From: Gracilimonas tropica DSM 19535
GTDB lineage: Bacteria > Bacteroidota > Rhodothermia > Balneolales > Balneolaceae
Direction of reading: 5' to 3'
Assembly: GCF_000375425.1 (NCBI RefSeq)
Contig: NZ_AQXG01000005.1
Span: 160,960-224,959 of the forward strand
DNA length: 64,000 nucleotides
This document shows positions 54,549 through 62,294 of the stretch, one piece after another (the stretch's first letter is position 1; each line of letters opens with the position of its first letter). The notes below the pieces were generated by a model, which searched no databases, was not told the origin of the DNA, and saw nothing but the letters and a program-made list of their open reading frames with translations. The position numbers and the translations under genes are program-made.

Positions 54549-56462
54549 ATGGAGAGCAACAAACCAACACCGGGACCACTGCTTGCCAAGATCAATTCCC
54601 CGGCAGATCTTAAAAAATTAGACGCCGATCAACTTCAGGATGTATGTGACGAACTGCGTCAGTATATCATTGACATTGTATCGGTTCATGGCGGTCACTT
54701 TGGGGCAAGTCTTGGGGTTGTTGAGTTGACTACCGCCCTTCATTATGTATATGATACCCCAAAGGATTTGGTAGTTTGGGATGTAGGTCACCAGGCTTAT
54801 GGCCATAAGATCTTAACAGGTCGGCGCGATGAATTTCACACCAACCGCCAATACGGGGGTATTTCCGGATTTCCAAAGCGTTCAGAAAGTGAATATGATA
54901 CGTTTGGCGTAGGTCATTCAAGTACCTCTATTTCTGCCGCTTTGGGGATGGCGGTCGCACGCGATCTGGATCAATCCGACAAAAAAGTGGTAGCTGTAAT
55001 TGGTGATGGAGCTATGACCGCGGGACTGGCATTTGAAGCCATGAACAATGCCGGCGCTATGAACAGTGACATCCTGGTGATTCTGAATGACAACAACATG
55101 TCTATTGACCCGAATGTTGGGGCGCTGAAGGAATATCTTGCCGAGATCACTACCAGCAAGACTTTCAACAAAATGCGAGATGAGATCTACGACATGCTTG
55201 GGCATTTCAAGTCGGCCGGTGAAAAAATGCGTAAGGCTGCCTCGAGATTGGAAAATGCGATGACTGCTGCTCTCACTCCCGGCTCTCTTTTCCGTGCTTT
55301 GGGTTTTAAATACTACGGCCCAACAGATGGTCATGATGTGGACGGCCTGCGCCATATGCTTGAAGATCTTAAAGAAGTGAAGGGGCCGAAACTTCTTCAC
55401 ATTGTAACGGTGAAAGGAAAAGGTTTTTCCCCGGCAGAACGAGAACAAACCAAGTGGCATGCCTCCAGCAGTCCGTTTGATAAGATCACCGGAAAGTCTT
55501 TATCTGCACCGATCAAGTCTAAGCAAGCGTCTAAGTATCAGGATGTATTTGGAGATGCGCTGGTTGAGCTTGCAGAGAAAGATGAACGTATTGTAAGTAT
55601 GACTCCGGCAATGCCAAGCGGATCCAGTCTGTGGCCGATGATGAACGCCTTCCCTGAAAGAGCTTTTGATGTGGGGATCGCGGAACAGCATGCCGTCACT
55701 TTTGCGGCCGGTTTAGCTGCAGAAGGCAAAAAAGCATTTTGTGCGATCTACTCCTCTTTTCTGCAACGCGGTTACGACCAACTGGTACATGATGTAGCCA
55801 TCCAGAAATTACCGGTCGTATTTTGCATTGACCGTGCCGGACTGGTAGGAGCTGATGGCCCAACGCATCACGGTGCTTATGATATAGCCTATATGCGGGC
55901 CATTCCAAACATGGTTATTTCATCCCCTTTGAATGAGCAAGACCTGCGGGATATGATGTATAGCGCCTCGAAATATGATGAAGCTGCCTGGGCTATTCGA
56001 TATCCCAGAGGAAGAGGTACGGGTATGGAGACCTCTGACTTTAAGCCTATGGAGATTGGGAAAGGAGTTCAGCTCAAAGAAGGTGAAGACGTCGCCGTGC
56101 TAAGTCTTGGGCCATTGGGCAATTATGTAACAGAGGCTGCCAACCGGTTATCCAAAGAAGGGATCGAGATCGGGCATTTTGATATGCGTTTTGTTAAACC
56201 ATTGGATACGGAACTCATAGATCAGATCTGCAGGGAGTACGACCATATCATCACCTTAGAAGATGGTGCTAAGATGGGCGGCTTCGGAAGTGCCGTGGCT
56301 GAATATATATCCGAAAAAGCCGAGCGCCCTACGCTCAAGATCATGGGGATACCAGATCGTATCGTAGAGCATGGCACACAGGAAGAATTGTATGATGAGA
56401 TAGGCATTGGTATTTCCGGAATTATGGAAACAGTAAAACAGCTAATCCCAACAAAGGTGTAG
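54549..56462 (+). CDS. dxs: 1-deoxy-D-xylulose-5-phosphate synthase
   Basis: About 637 residues from the ATG at 54549 (a TTG at 54537 adds 4 residues). A thiamine-diphosphate transketolase-type enzyme that condenses pyruvate and glyceraldehyde-3-phosphate to start the MEP pathway. Motifs: HGGHFGASLGVVELT, TPP-binding GDGAMTAGLAFEAMNNAG ... NDNNMSI, catalytic-site HVTVKGKG-like IVTVKGKGF, and C-terminal DRAGLVGADGPTHHG. It follows xseB. The 641-residue frame is normal length. Confidence 0.97.
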   Translation: MESNKPTPGPLLAKINSPADLKKLDADQLQDVCDELRQYIIDIVSVHGGHFGASLGVVELTTALHYVYDTPKDLVVWDVGHQAYGHKILTGRRDEFHTNRQYGGISGFPKRSESEYDTFGVGHSSTSISAALGMAVARDLDQSDKKVVAVIGDGAMTAGLAFEAMNNAGAMNSDILVILNDNNMSIDPNVGALKEYLAEITTSKTFNKMRDEIYDMLGHFKSAGEKMRKAASRLENAMTAALTPGSLFRALGFKYYGPTDGHDVDGLRHMLEDLKEVKGPKLLHIVTVKGKGFSPAEREQTKWHASSSPFDKITGKSLSAPIKSKQASKYQDVFGDALVELAEKDERIVSMTPAMPSGSSLWPMMNAFPERAFDVGIAEQHAVTFAAGLAAEGKKAFCAIYSSFLQRGYDQLVHDVAIQKLPVVFCIDRAGLVGADGPTHHGAYDIAYMRAIPNMVISSPLNEQDLRDMMYSASKYDEAAWAIRYPRGRGTGMETSDFKPMEIGKGVQLKEGEDVAVLSLGPLGNYVTEAANRLSKEGIEIGHFDMRFVKPLDTELIDQICREYDHIITLEDGAKMGGFGSAVAEYISEKAERPTLKIMGIPDRIVEHGTQEELYDEIGIGISGIMETVKQLIPTKV

Positions 56463-56464
56463 TT

Positions 56465-57118
56465 TTGAATAAGTTCTTTATGTTAGTACTGCTGTTGCTG
56501 TCGGTTACAGTAACAGGATGTTTTAATCAGGATACCATTCCTGTATATAATAATGTGGATGGTCAGGTATTGGAGAATGGAGAGCCTGTTTTTGGTGCTC
56601 GTATCCATTTCAGGAATAATTATGATCCCGGAGGCTTCACCCAGCAAGCTATTGGTGACAGTGTTTCCATTTCATTCAGAACCAACATACAAGATGTATA
56701 TGAGGCAGGACTGTTTCGCTACTCGGCTGATTCCAGTTTTGTGATCTTTTTTAAAGATACTCTTGAAGCCGGTCAGCATAACATCCAAATCCCGGATTCT
56801 CTTATGAGCAACGGGGTGTACGGATATGAAGTCTTTTCTGAGACAAGATACCTGGGGGCGAGCCTGTTTTTAGTAAATAAACCGGATTCTGCCCTGATCG
56901 GAACCTATCCGTTGACCACCACCAATTTCGAGGGTAATTTTTCTTTAGATGCTCAAAAAATGGCATTGGGCCAACGTTTTAACTTCTCCGATGGAAATCG
57001 GTTTCAGATCACAGACAGCATTCAGATCATCGTGGAAAAGGATCGACAGATTCGTGCTATTAAATCGGTGAAAGTGAAACCGGATGCCGAGAACTTCTTC
57101 GAAATAACGCTCGACTAA
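56465..57118 (+). CDS. Lipoprotein with carboxypeptidase-regulatory-like fold
   Basis: 217 residues from a TTG at 56465, chosen because AAGGTG lies just upstream within the dxs end. Lipobox VTVTGC. The rest has a beta-rich segment (VDGQVLENGEPVFGARIHFRN) reminiscent of carboxypeptidase D regulatory domains, and later beta strands. It is T9SS-free and probably an envelope lipoprotein. Two bases separate it from dxs, so it is in the same transcript as xseB, dxs and queA. Confidence 0.7.
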   Translation: MNKFFMLVLLLLSVTVTGCFNQDTIPVYNNVDGQVLENGEPVFGARIHFRNNYDPGGFTQQAIGDSVSISFRTNIQDVYEAGLFRYSADSSFVIFFKDTLEAGQHNIQIPDSLMSNGVYGYEVFSETRYLGASLFLVNKPDSALIGTYPLTTTNFEGNFSLDAQKMALGQRFNFSDGNRFQITDSIQIIVEKDRQIRAIKSVKVKPDAENFFEITLD

Positions 57119-57133
57119 GATATTCTTTCTTTC

Positions 57134-58135
57134 ATGAAGTACACCCTTTCGGATTTCGACTACGACCTGCCCGAAAACCTGATCGCACAATCGCCGGCTC
57201 ACCCAAGAGATCATGCTCGTTTATTAGTATACGACCGGCACTCGGGCAAGATCACCGACGATCATTTCTACAACCTGGGAAAATATCTTCCTAATGAAAC
57301 CACTTTAGTCGTTAATAACAGTAAAGTGGAAAAGTGCCGGTTGTTGTTTCAGGATGGGAAGAAAGAGCTTTTTGTAACATCCATCAGAAATAATAATACC
57401 GTGGAGGCGATGGTGCGTCCCGGTAAAAAATTCAAAAAAGGAAAGACGGTTGAGCTGACAGAAGGAATTTCAGCCAAAGTTACACACATTGCCGAAGACG
57501 GGTTAAGAACGCTTGTTCTTTCCTGTGATCTTGACGATCCGGCACTCGAGCCATTCAAATACACACCCTTTCCACCCTATATTGAGCAGGATGAAACCCT
57601 CTCGGAAGAGTACCAAACCGTGTATGCGAAAGACCTGGGAAGTAAGGCCGCTCCCACCGCAGGACTTCACTTCACCGCTGAGTTATTGGAAAAGCTGGCA
57701 AACTCAGGGGTGAAAAGATCAGAGGTAACCTTGCATGTCGGTCTGGGAACCTTTGCGCCCGTAAAAACAGAAAACATAGAAGAGCACGACATGCACAGCG
57801 AATGGTTTCAGCTTTCAAAAGAAACCAGTGCAGAGCTGAATGCAGCCCGGCATATCACCGCAGTGGGAACCACCAGTATTCGGGTACTGGAAACCGCTTC
57901 AGGGACTCCCCGAAAATTTAATCCTCAAACCCGGGAAACCGATATTTTTATCACCCCCGGTTACGAATTTAAAGCCACCGATGCAGTGATCACCAACTTT
58001 CACCTTCCCAAAAGCACCCTGTTAATGCTGGTAGCTGCCTTTATCGGGTTTGATGAGATGAAACGAATATATGAGCATGCAATTAAAGAGAAATATCGTT
58101 TTTACTCATTCGGCGATGCCATGCTGCTGCTGTAA
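57134..58135 (+). CDS. queA: S-adenosylmethionine:tRNA ribosyltransferase-isomerase
   Basis: 333 residues. Transfers and isomerises the ribosyl group of SAM to 7-aminomethyl-deazaguanine in tRNA to make epoxyqueuosine. Motifs: YDLPENLIAQ, PRDHARLLVYDR, LGSKAAPTAGLHFT, HVGLGTFAPVKTENIEEHDMHSEW and TNFHLPKSTLLMLVAAF. It ends 117 bases before the tRNA-Arg gene. Confidence 0.97.
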   Translation: MKYTLSDFDYDLPENLIAQSPAHPRDHARLLVYDRHSGKITDDHFYNLGKYLPNETTLVVNNSKVEKCRLLFQDGKKELFVTSIRNNNTVEAMVRPGKKFKKGKTVELTEGISAKVTHIAEDGLRTLVLSCDLDDPALEPFKYTPFPPYIEQDETLSEEYQTVYAKDLGSKAAPTAGLHFTAELLEKLANSGVKRSEVTLHVGLGTFAPVKTENIEEHDMHSEWFQLSKETSAELNAARHITAVGTTSIRVLETASGTPRKFNPQTRETDIFITPGYEFKATDAVITNFHLPKSTLLMLVAAFIGFDEMKRIYEHAIKEKYRFYSFGDAMLLL

Positions 58136-58209
58136 AAATAGATCGCCGATTTTAGATGTTTCTGAATCCAACTCTTCTTATATTTGATGCCCTTTTGAAA
58201 TAGACATCC

Positions 58210-58250
58210 GTTCAGTGTTCACCCTTCGGTGTTCCTTGCTCGATGTTCAA
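58210..58250. repeat. Intergenic repeat of GTTC units before the tRNA
   Basis: GTTCAGTGTTCA, CGGTGTTCC and CGATGTTCAA form four imperfect TGTTC-containing units. It looks like a dispersed intergenic repeat of the same kind as the GGATATTC units near 29.0 kb. Confidence 0.4.
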
Positions 58251-58252
58251 CT

Positions 58253-58326
58253 GCGCCCGTAGCTCAACCGGATAGAGCGTCTGACTTCGGATCAGAAGGT
58301 TGAGGGTTCGAATCCTTCCGGGCGTA
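58253..58326 (+). tRNA. tRNA-Arg (anticodon UCG)
   Basis: A 74-base tRNA. Acceptor GCGCCCG pairs with CGGGCGU (one G-U), D-arm GCTC...GAGC, anticodon stem TCTGA/TCAGA with loop CTTCGGA giving anticodon TCG, and T-arm GAGGG-TTCGAAT-CCTTC. A73 follows; the CCA tail is not encoded. It is the likely integration site of the element downstream. Confidence 0.95.
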
Positions 58327-58336
58327 CAATAAGCAG

Positions 58337-58377
58337 AGTCTAACCAATTTAAAAATAGTTGGTTAGACTTTTTTTAT
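58337..58377 (+). terminator. Terminator after tRNA-Arg
   Basis: AGTCTAACCAA pairs perfectly with TTGGTTAGACT around an 11-base loop and is followed by seven T residues. It ends the tRNA transcript. Confidence 0.88.
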
Positions 58378-58383
58378 TTCTGT

Positions 58384-58405
58384 TCTGTACAATTTTTGTA
58401 CAAGA
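58384..58405. other. TGTACAA inverted repeat, candidate Int/Xis site
   Basis: TGTACAA (58386-58392), TTT, TTGTACA (58396-58402), with TTC and GAA extending the symmetry. It lies 60 bases after the tRNA and 280 bases before the excisionase-like gene. It could be a recombinase or Xis binding site or an operator. The rest of 58406-58684 is AT-rich, with no gene seen. Confidence 0.35.
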
Positions 58406-58684
58406 ACCCCCTCCGATTGCTAATTTTGGAAGTTTATTCCAGTATAATTGGTAATTAATATCAGTGCCTTTCTTTTGCTTTCAGCAAATAAAATTCCCCT
58501 TTTTACGCACAGGTTTTAAAACTTATTATTTAAAATAAAAAAGTAATTTAAATAAAGTTTTTTAAGGTAGTCAAAGTGCAAATCCCGTCTTTAAAAGCCA
58601 TTTTAAAAATTTTAAGTTAATTAATTAAAAATTTATTAGAAGGCTCTAATCTCCGCCGGTTCTGTTACCTCCTTACTTTTTGGT

Positions 58685-58984
58685 ATGCAAAATGGCGAAA
58701 CAAATATCACAATAATCTCAGCTGCTGATTTACGCTCCATCGTAAACAATGCTGTCACAAAAGCCCTTCGTACCGAATCAGAGTTAAGAAGTAAAAGTGA
58801 CCGTTTTAAGTGGGTAACAAATGACAGGGCTGCCGAATTACTTGGTGTTTCAAAACGTCAACTAAAATACTACCGAGATCAGGGGTACCTACCCTACTCC
58901 CAGCTGAATCGTAAGATTTACTTCAAACTTGCGGATCTCGATAATTTTTTAAACCAAAATTACAACGGAAAAAATCATGAATAA
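58685..58984 (+). CDS. Excisionase-like HTH protein
   Basis: 99 residues. The HTH_17/MerR-like core (WVTNDRAAELLGVSKRQLKYYRDQGYLPYSQLNRKIYFKLADLDNFL) occupies 47-92; the N-terminal half is a polar helix. Such proteins often accompany tyrosine recombinases as recombination directionality factors or repressors. It is the first gene of a three-gene overlapping set with the recombinase, which supports that role. Confidence 0.82.
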   Translation: MQNGETNITIISAADLRSIVNNAVTKALRTESELRSKSDRFKWVTNDRAAELLGVSKRQLKYYRDQGYLPYSQLNRKIYFKLADLDNFLNQNYNGKNHE

Positions 58985-59159
58985 AAAAAGCGAACTGCCA
59001 ACTGCGATAATTAAAGTTAGGAAAAGAATGAAGTCGGAGGAGAGGTTAATTGTGTATCTCTATGATCTTCCTGATTACTTATTACAGGACGAAACCTGTG
59101 AAATTACAATCCACATGGGACACCAATTCTTGAACAGATTAACGGGGGAGGTGGAATGA
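58977..59159 (+). CDS. Small basic protein between HTH and recombinase genes
   Basis: 60 residues, basic N-terminal half (IIKVRKRMKSEERLIVYLYD) and an acidic/histidine C-terminal half. No family recognised. It overlaps the HTH gene by 8 bases and the recombinase start by 4 (ATGA), indicating coupled translation. GGGGAGGTGG near its end is the strong ribosome site for the recombinase. Confidence 0.65.
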   Translation: MNKKSELPTAIIKVRKRMKSEERLIVYLYDLPDYLLQDETCEITIHMGHQFLNRLTGEVE

Positions 59160-60394
59160 TGTTTTTAAGTCAAGTATCTATTATTTATATTCTTATAGGA
59201 ATAATGGCGACAATTAAATCAGTACAACGATATCATTTAAAGTCAGATGGCACAAAACAAATTGCCATTCGCATATCCCATCTCGGAGAGAACAGATTCG
59301 TTGACAGTGGTTTTTCTGTAGAGCCAAAGCATTTTAAAAACGGCGAAGTTACAAAATCCTTCAACGGTTGGGCTAAGATAAACCAACGGTTGAAAAACCT
59401 TGAGAACCAGTATTGGGATAGAGTATTTGAACTCGAAAAAATGGGTGATTATAGTGTTGATGAAATCGTTAACACCAAAACCCCTACAAAAGAAAGTGAG
59501 ACATTCATATCGTACGCCAGAGACTACAACAAAAAATTTAAAATTCAGAATAGCCCGAATTCATTTAGGCGTCATAAAACAGTTATTAATAAGTTGGAAG
59601 AGTATTCTGGAAGTGATTTAAAATTTAGGCAAATCACTTCCACATTCCTCAAAAAGTATATCGCCCATCTTCATGACATTGGCAATAATCCTAATACCAT
59701 TAACGGCAATTTAAAATTTATTCGGTCGGTATGGAATGATGCTCAAAAAAATGGAGTGCATTCGATTTTTCCTTCTCCTTTTTTACACATTAAGCTTCCA
59801 AAGAAAAAAACGACAAAAGAGCGATTAACTCCTACTGAACTAAAAAAGCTTGAGGGCTTGAAGCTTAAAAAGGGAAATTGGAACAGACTGGCACGTGATA
59901 GTTTCATAGCATCGTTTAATCTTGGTGGAATTCGATTTGCAGACTTCTGTTGTTTAAAAAAGAGCAACATTGAGGATGGCAAACTCACATACACTATGAA
60001 TAAGACGGGACAACGCTTAGAAATAGAATGCTCCCCACAACTATGCAAATTGATTGATTACTACCACGGATCAAGAGAGGTATTGTTATTCCCACTTATC
60101 GAAGATGATGACCTCAAATTGGAAAAAACTGAATTATTTAAAGTCATTAGTTCGAAGAATACCTTAGTTAACAAGGCTTTGAAGAGAGTGGCAAAAAAAG
60201 CCAAAATTAACAAACGGCTTACCTTCCATATAGCGCGGCATAGCTTTGCTGATATTTCTCGTAAGGGCAATATTTCTATATATGACATCTCAAAGATGTT
60301 GGGACATGCCAACATCGGCATCACAGAAAATTACCTTGATAGCACCGATCAAGAGAGAATGGATTCTGCCTTTCGTAAGGTGCTTAATTATTAA
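59156..60394 (+). CDS. Tyrosine recombinase/integrase
   Basis: 412 residues from the ATG at 59156, or 396 from the ATG at 59204, which has TAGGA 4 bases upstream and begins MATIKSVQRYHLKSDG. It has an arm-binding N-domain and SAM-like core-binding domain (about 100-205). The catalytic domain carries the first Arg in NLGGIRFADF, HxxR in HIARHSFADI, late His in LGHANIG, and nucleophile Tyr in ITENYLD. It resembles Bacteroidota transposon/ICE integrases. The likely attachment site is the adjacent tRNA-Arg 3' end. Confidence 0.93.
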   Translation: MMFLSQVSIIYILIGIMATIKSVQRYHLKSDGTKQIAIRISHLGENRFVDSGFSVEPKHFKNGEVTKSFNGWAKINQRLKNLENQYWDRVFELEKMGDYSVDEIVNTKTPTKESETFISYARDYNKKFKIQNSPNSFRRHKTVINKLEEYSGSDLKFRQITSTFLKKYIAHLHDIGNNPNTINGNLKFIRSVWNDAQKNGVHSIFPSPFLHIKLPKKKTTKERLTPTELKKLEGLKLKKGNWNRLARDSFIASFNLGGIRFADFCCLKKSNIEDGKLTYTMNKTGQRLEIECSPQLCKLIDYYHGSREVLLFPLIEDDDLKLEKTELFKVISSKNTLVNKALKRVAKKAKINKRLTFHIARHSFADISRKGNISIYDISKMLGHANIGITENYLDSTDQERMDSAFRKVLNY

Positions 60395-60418
60395 GACTCT
60401 TTAATTAAGAGAATCTAA

Positions 60419-60440
60419 CCCGAAAAATTAAATCTTCGGG
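60419..60440. other. Hairpin after the recombinase gene
   Basis: CCCGAA and TTCGGG pair around a 10-base AT loop. A nearby AT palindrome CTCTTTAATTAAGAG precedes it. No T tract; possible weak terminator. Confidence 0.3.
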
Positions 60441-60549
60441 ATCACTCTCTAATATTTACAAGCAACGGTTCTGAAAATAACTTTACAAAGCGTGAGTGAA
60501 ATCACCTCTGGCTATTACTATATCTAATAAATAAAAAATAATTATACAT

Positions 60550-61344
60550 ATGAATACTGATTTACATAAACACTACTCCAAATTCCTGAATACTATTAAT
60601 TGGGATTATTTTGTTAGCATGAGAAAATATCGAAATACATCTGCTGAAAGGTTGTTATCCATAATCAGTAAATGGGTTTATAATTCTAAAGCTATTGAAA
60701 TAGCCTTCACATCTATCGAAAATGATATAATCCCTGGTAATTTTCACTCACATACTTTGGTGAAGCTCAAAAACATAAAGTTTAAATACCATCAATTTAA
60801 GCTAGAGGCTGAAAAATTTGAGAAGGAAATGGACTATGATTCAACTCATGTTAATTCAAACGTGAAAGTTTCAGCATACTGTAGCAAATATATCACAAAA
60901 TATTCCACCTATGATTTTCTTTGCTCCAAAAAACCATTAGAAGTGTTAAAAGAGGAAATGAATGAATTTATTCGGTTAGCTTATTATGCTCGAAGGGGAG
61001 ATTTAAAAAGGGCGTATGTGAATTTTGAATTGGGTAATTACTTAACAGAGCGATGGGAAGTAAATAGTTTAGAGGTTAACTCGTTGGTTGGGTTTTTATA
61101 TAAATGTGGATCCCAAACACTTGAAATGATATTGAGGGATTTAATTAGGTTTGTACGTCTAAATCCATACGGAAATTCAAAACCACTGGATTTACAAAAT
61201 CTTGAAATTGAACCAACCAAAAACAAAATGAACTTAATTACTGAAATACTCAAAATTCTATCCGAGAATAATTATTTATGTTCTGATTTGGATCAGTTTT
61301 TAAGACCCGAAATTAATCCTTCACATTCATCATACGCAGCTTAA
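60550..61344 (+). CDS. HUH replication-initiator-like protein
   Basis: 264 residues. Three motifs occur in the order and spacing of HUH rolling-circle initiators: motif 1-like NTINWDYFVSMRKY (residues 14-27), motif 2 with a H-x-H metal pair in GNFHSHTLVKL (H66, H68) preceded by IEIAFTSIE, and motif 3 with Tyr/Lys in YCSKYITKY (Y110, K113, Y114, Y118). This suggests a nickase or Rep of plasmid or ssDNA-phage type. The central position of HSH carries Ser rather than a hydrophobic residue, so divergence or inactivity is possible. It is in an integrated element with a tyrosine recombinase. Confidence 0.5.
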   Translation: MNTDLHKHYSKFLNTINWDYFVSMRKYRNTSAERLLSIISKWVYNSKAIEIAFTSIENDIIPGNFHSHTLVKLKNIKFKYHQFKLEAEKFEKEMDYDSTHVNSNVKVSAYCSKYITKYSTYDFLCSKKPLEVLKEEMNEFIRLAYYARRGDLKRAYVNFELGNYLTERWEVNSLEVNSLVGFLYKCGSQTLEMILRDLIRFVRLNPYGNSKPLDLQNLEIEPTKNKMNLITEILKILSENNYLCSDLDQFLRPEINPSHSSYAA

Positions 61345-61492
61345 TTCGGTTATTTATTTTTAACTGGGATTTAAGTTTCTCATTTTCATATTTGGTTAAC
61401 ATTTCCTTCCACTCTTCCTTGGTAAATGTTTTTGTGTATTTCGCCATTATCCGTTGCTTTTCCTTCTTGGATAATGATTTTTTTTTATTCAT
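61313..61492 (-). CDS. Small Lys-rich protein (59 residues)
   Basis: Starts MNKKKSLSKKEKQR and contains FTKEEWKEMLTKYENEKL, a charged helix. It overlaps the 3' end of the HUH-like gene by 32 bases, tail to tail. No Shine-Dalgarno or family. Composition resembles small phage- or plasmid-encoded proteins. Real gene status is uncertain. Confidence 0.4.
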   Translation of the reverse strand: MNKKKSLSKKEKQRIMAKYTKTFTKEEWKEMLTKYENEKLKSQLKINNRIKLRMMNVKD

Positions 61493-61543
61493 AATTATTA
61501 ATTAATGTTTAAAGGGCTGTAAATATAAACAACTGGATTCATT

Positions 61544-61966
61544 ATGTATGAAGTTAAAATTGAAGACAATTATGTAATACTATCTGGGGAAAATGGAGTT
61601 CATAAAATCACAAAGGATAATATTTCCGGGGTATTTATAAATCTTATAGAAGAGGAATCAGGATACTTTTTGATTTTTTTCCTTTTTATAGGAGTACTAA
61701 TATTTTGGAGTATAATTTTAAATTTATTCTTTCCCCCTACTTTCTATGAGAAAATTTCTGGTGAATATAGCAATACAATCTTTGTTATTATCCTTGCTTT
61801 TATTTCAATGTTTTTAATCGACAAAGTATCACCAGAAAAGAATAAACATTATTTTATCTCTATTAAAACAATTAATGGAGATAGTTTTGACGTAGAATCA
61901 TTTCCTGAGTTTAACAAAGAAGTGGCAGATAAATACTATAATAAACTTTGTGAAAAATTACTTTAA
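61544..61966 (+). CDS. DUF6232-like small membrane protein
   Basis: 140 residues. An N-terminal short beta part (YEVKIEDNYVILSGENGVHKITK), two TM helices (about 45-65 and 82-102) and a cytosolic tail (FISIKTINGDSFDVESFPEFNKEVADKYY). This pattern is seen in DUF6232 proteins, membrane proteins of unknown function. It is the last gene of the AT-rich block. Family call is tentative. Confidence 0.55.
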   Translation: MYEVKIEDNYVILSGENGVHKITKDNISGVFINLIEEESGYFLIFFLFIGVLIFWSIILNLFFPPTFYEKISGEYSNTIFVIILAFISMFLIDKVSPEKNKHYFISIKTINGDSFDVESFPEFNKEVADKYYNKLCEKLL

Positions 61967-62015
61967 TATCTCTACTACATTAAATTTTAACATTATTGAG
62001 AGAAGACAAAGATAG

Positions 62016-62282
62016 AGTGATGACTATAAACTAAATAAAAACTTATCAAATCCTTTTAATCCAAAGACTACCATTACTTTCAACATCACATCAAGTACAT
62101 TTGTTACACTTGAGGTATTTAGGGTGACAGGAGTTAAAATCGATACGTTGATCAGTAAGAAAATAACCGCAGGAAGTCAGAGCATAGTTTTTAAAGCTTC
62201 CCATCTCTCAACGGGTGTGTATTATTACAAGATTAAAACAAGTGAGTTTAAACAAGTTAAAAGCATGATGTTAATTAAGTAG
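62016..62282 (+). pseudogene. Orphan T9SS type A sorting-domain fragment
   Basis: The frame after an in-frame stop (TAG at 62013) encodes 88 residues with no start codon: SDDYKLNKNLSNPFNPKTTI, then TFVTLEVFRVTGVKIDTL, LSTGVYYYKIKTSEF and the ending KSMMLIK. This is a complete type A T9SS C-terminal domain without its carrier protein. It is most likely the remnant of a secreted protein whose 5' part was lost. It is convergent with the T9SS gene at 62295 (12 bases apart). Confidence 0.85.
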
Positions 62283-62294
62283 TTATTAATTCAA

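Larger units (their letters stand above)
58327..61966 (+). mobile_element. Integrated element at tRNA-Arg (right end not seen)
   Basis: Starting right after tRNA-Arg the sequence becomes AT-rich and carries, in order, an excisionase-like HTH gene, a coupled small gene, a tyrosine recombinase, an HUH-replicase-like gene and small unknowns. This layout matches tRNA-targeting integrative elements. No copy of the tRNA 3' end (TTCGAATCCTTCCGGGCG) is seen up to 64 kb, so the right boundary lies beyond the window or the copy is degenerate. The end given is the last gene I would assign to it, a guess. Confidence 0.55.

Noticed and set aside
54918-55460. Minus-strand frame of 180 codons
   Set aside because: Antisense shadow of dxs.
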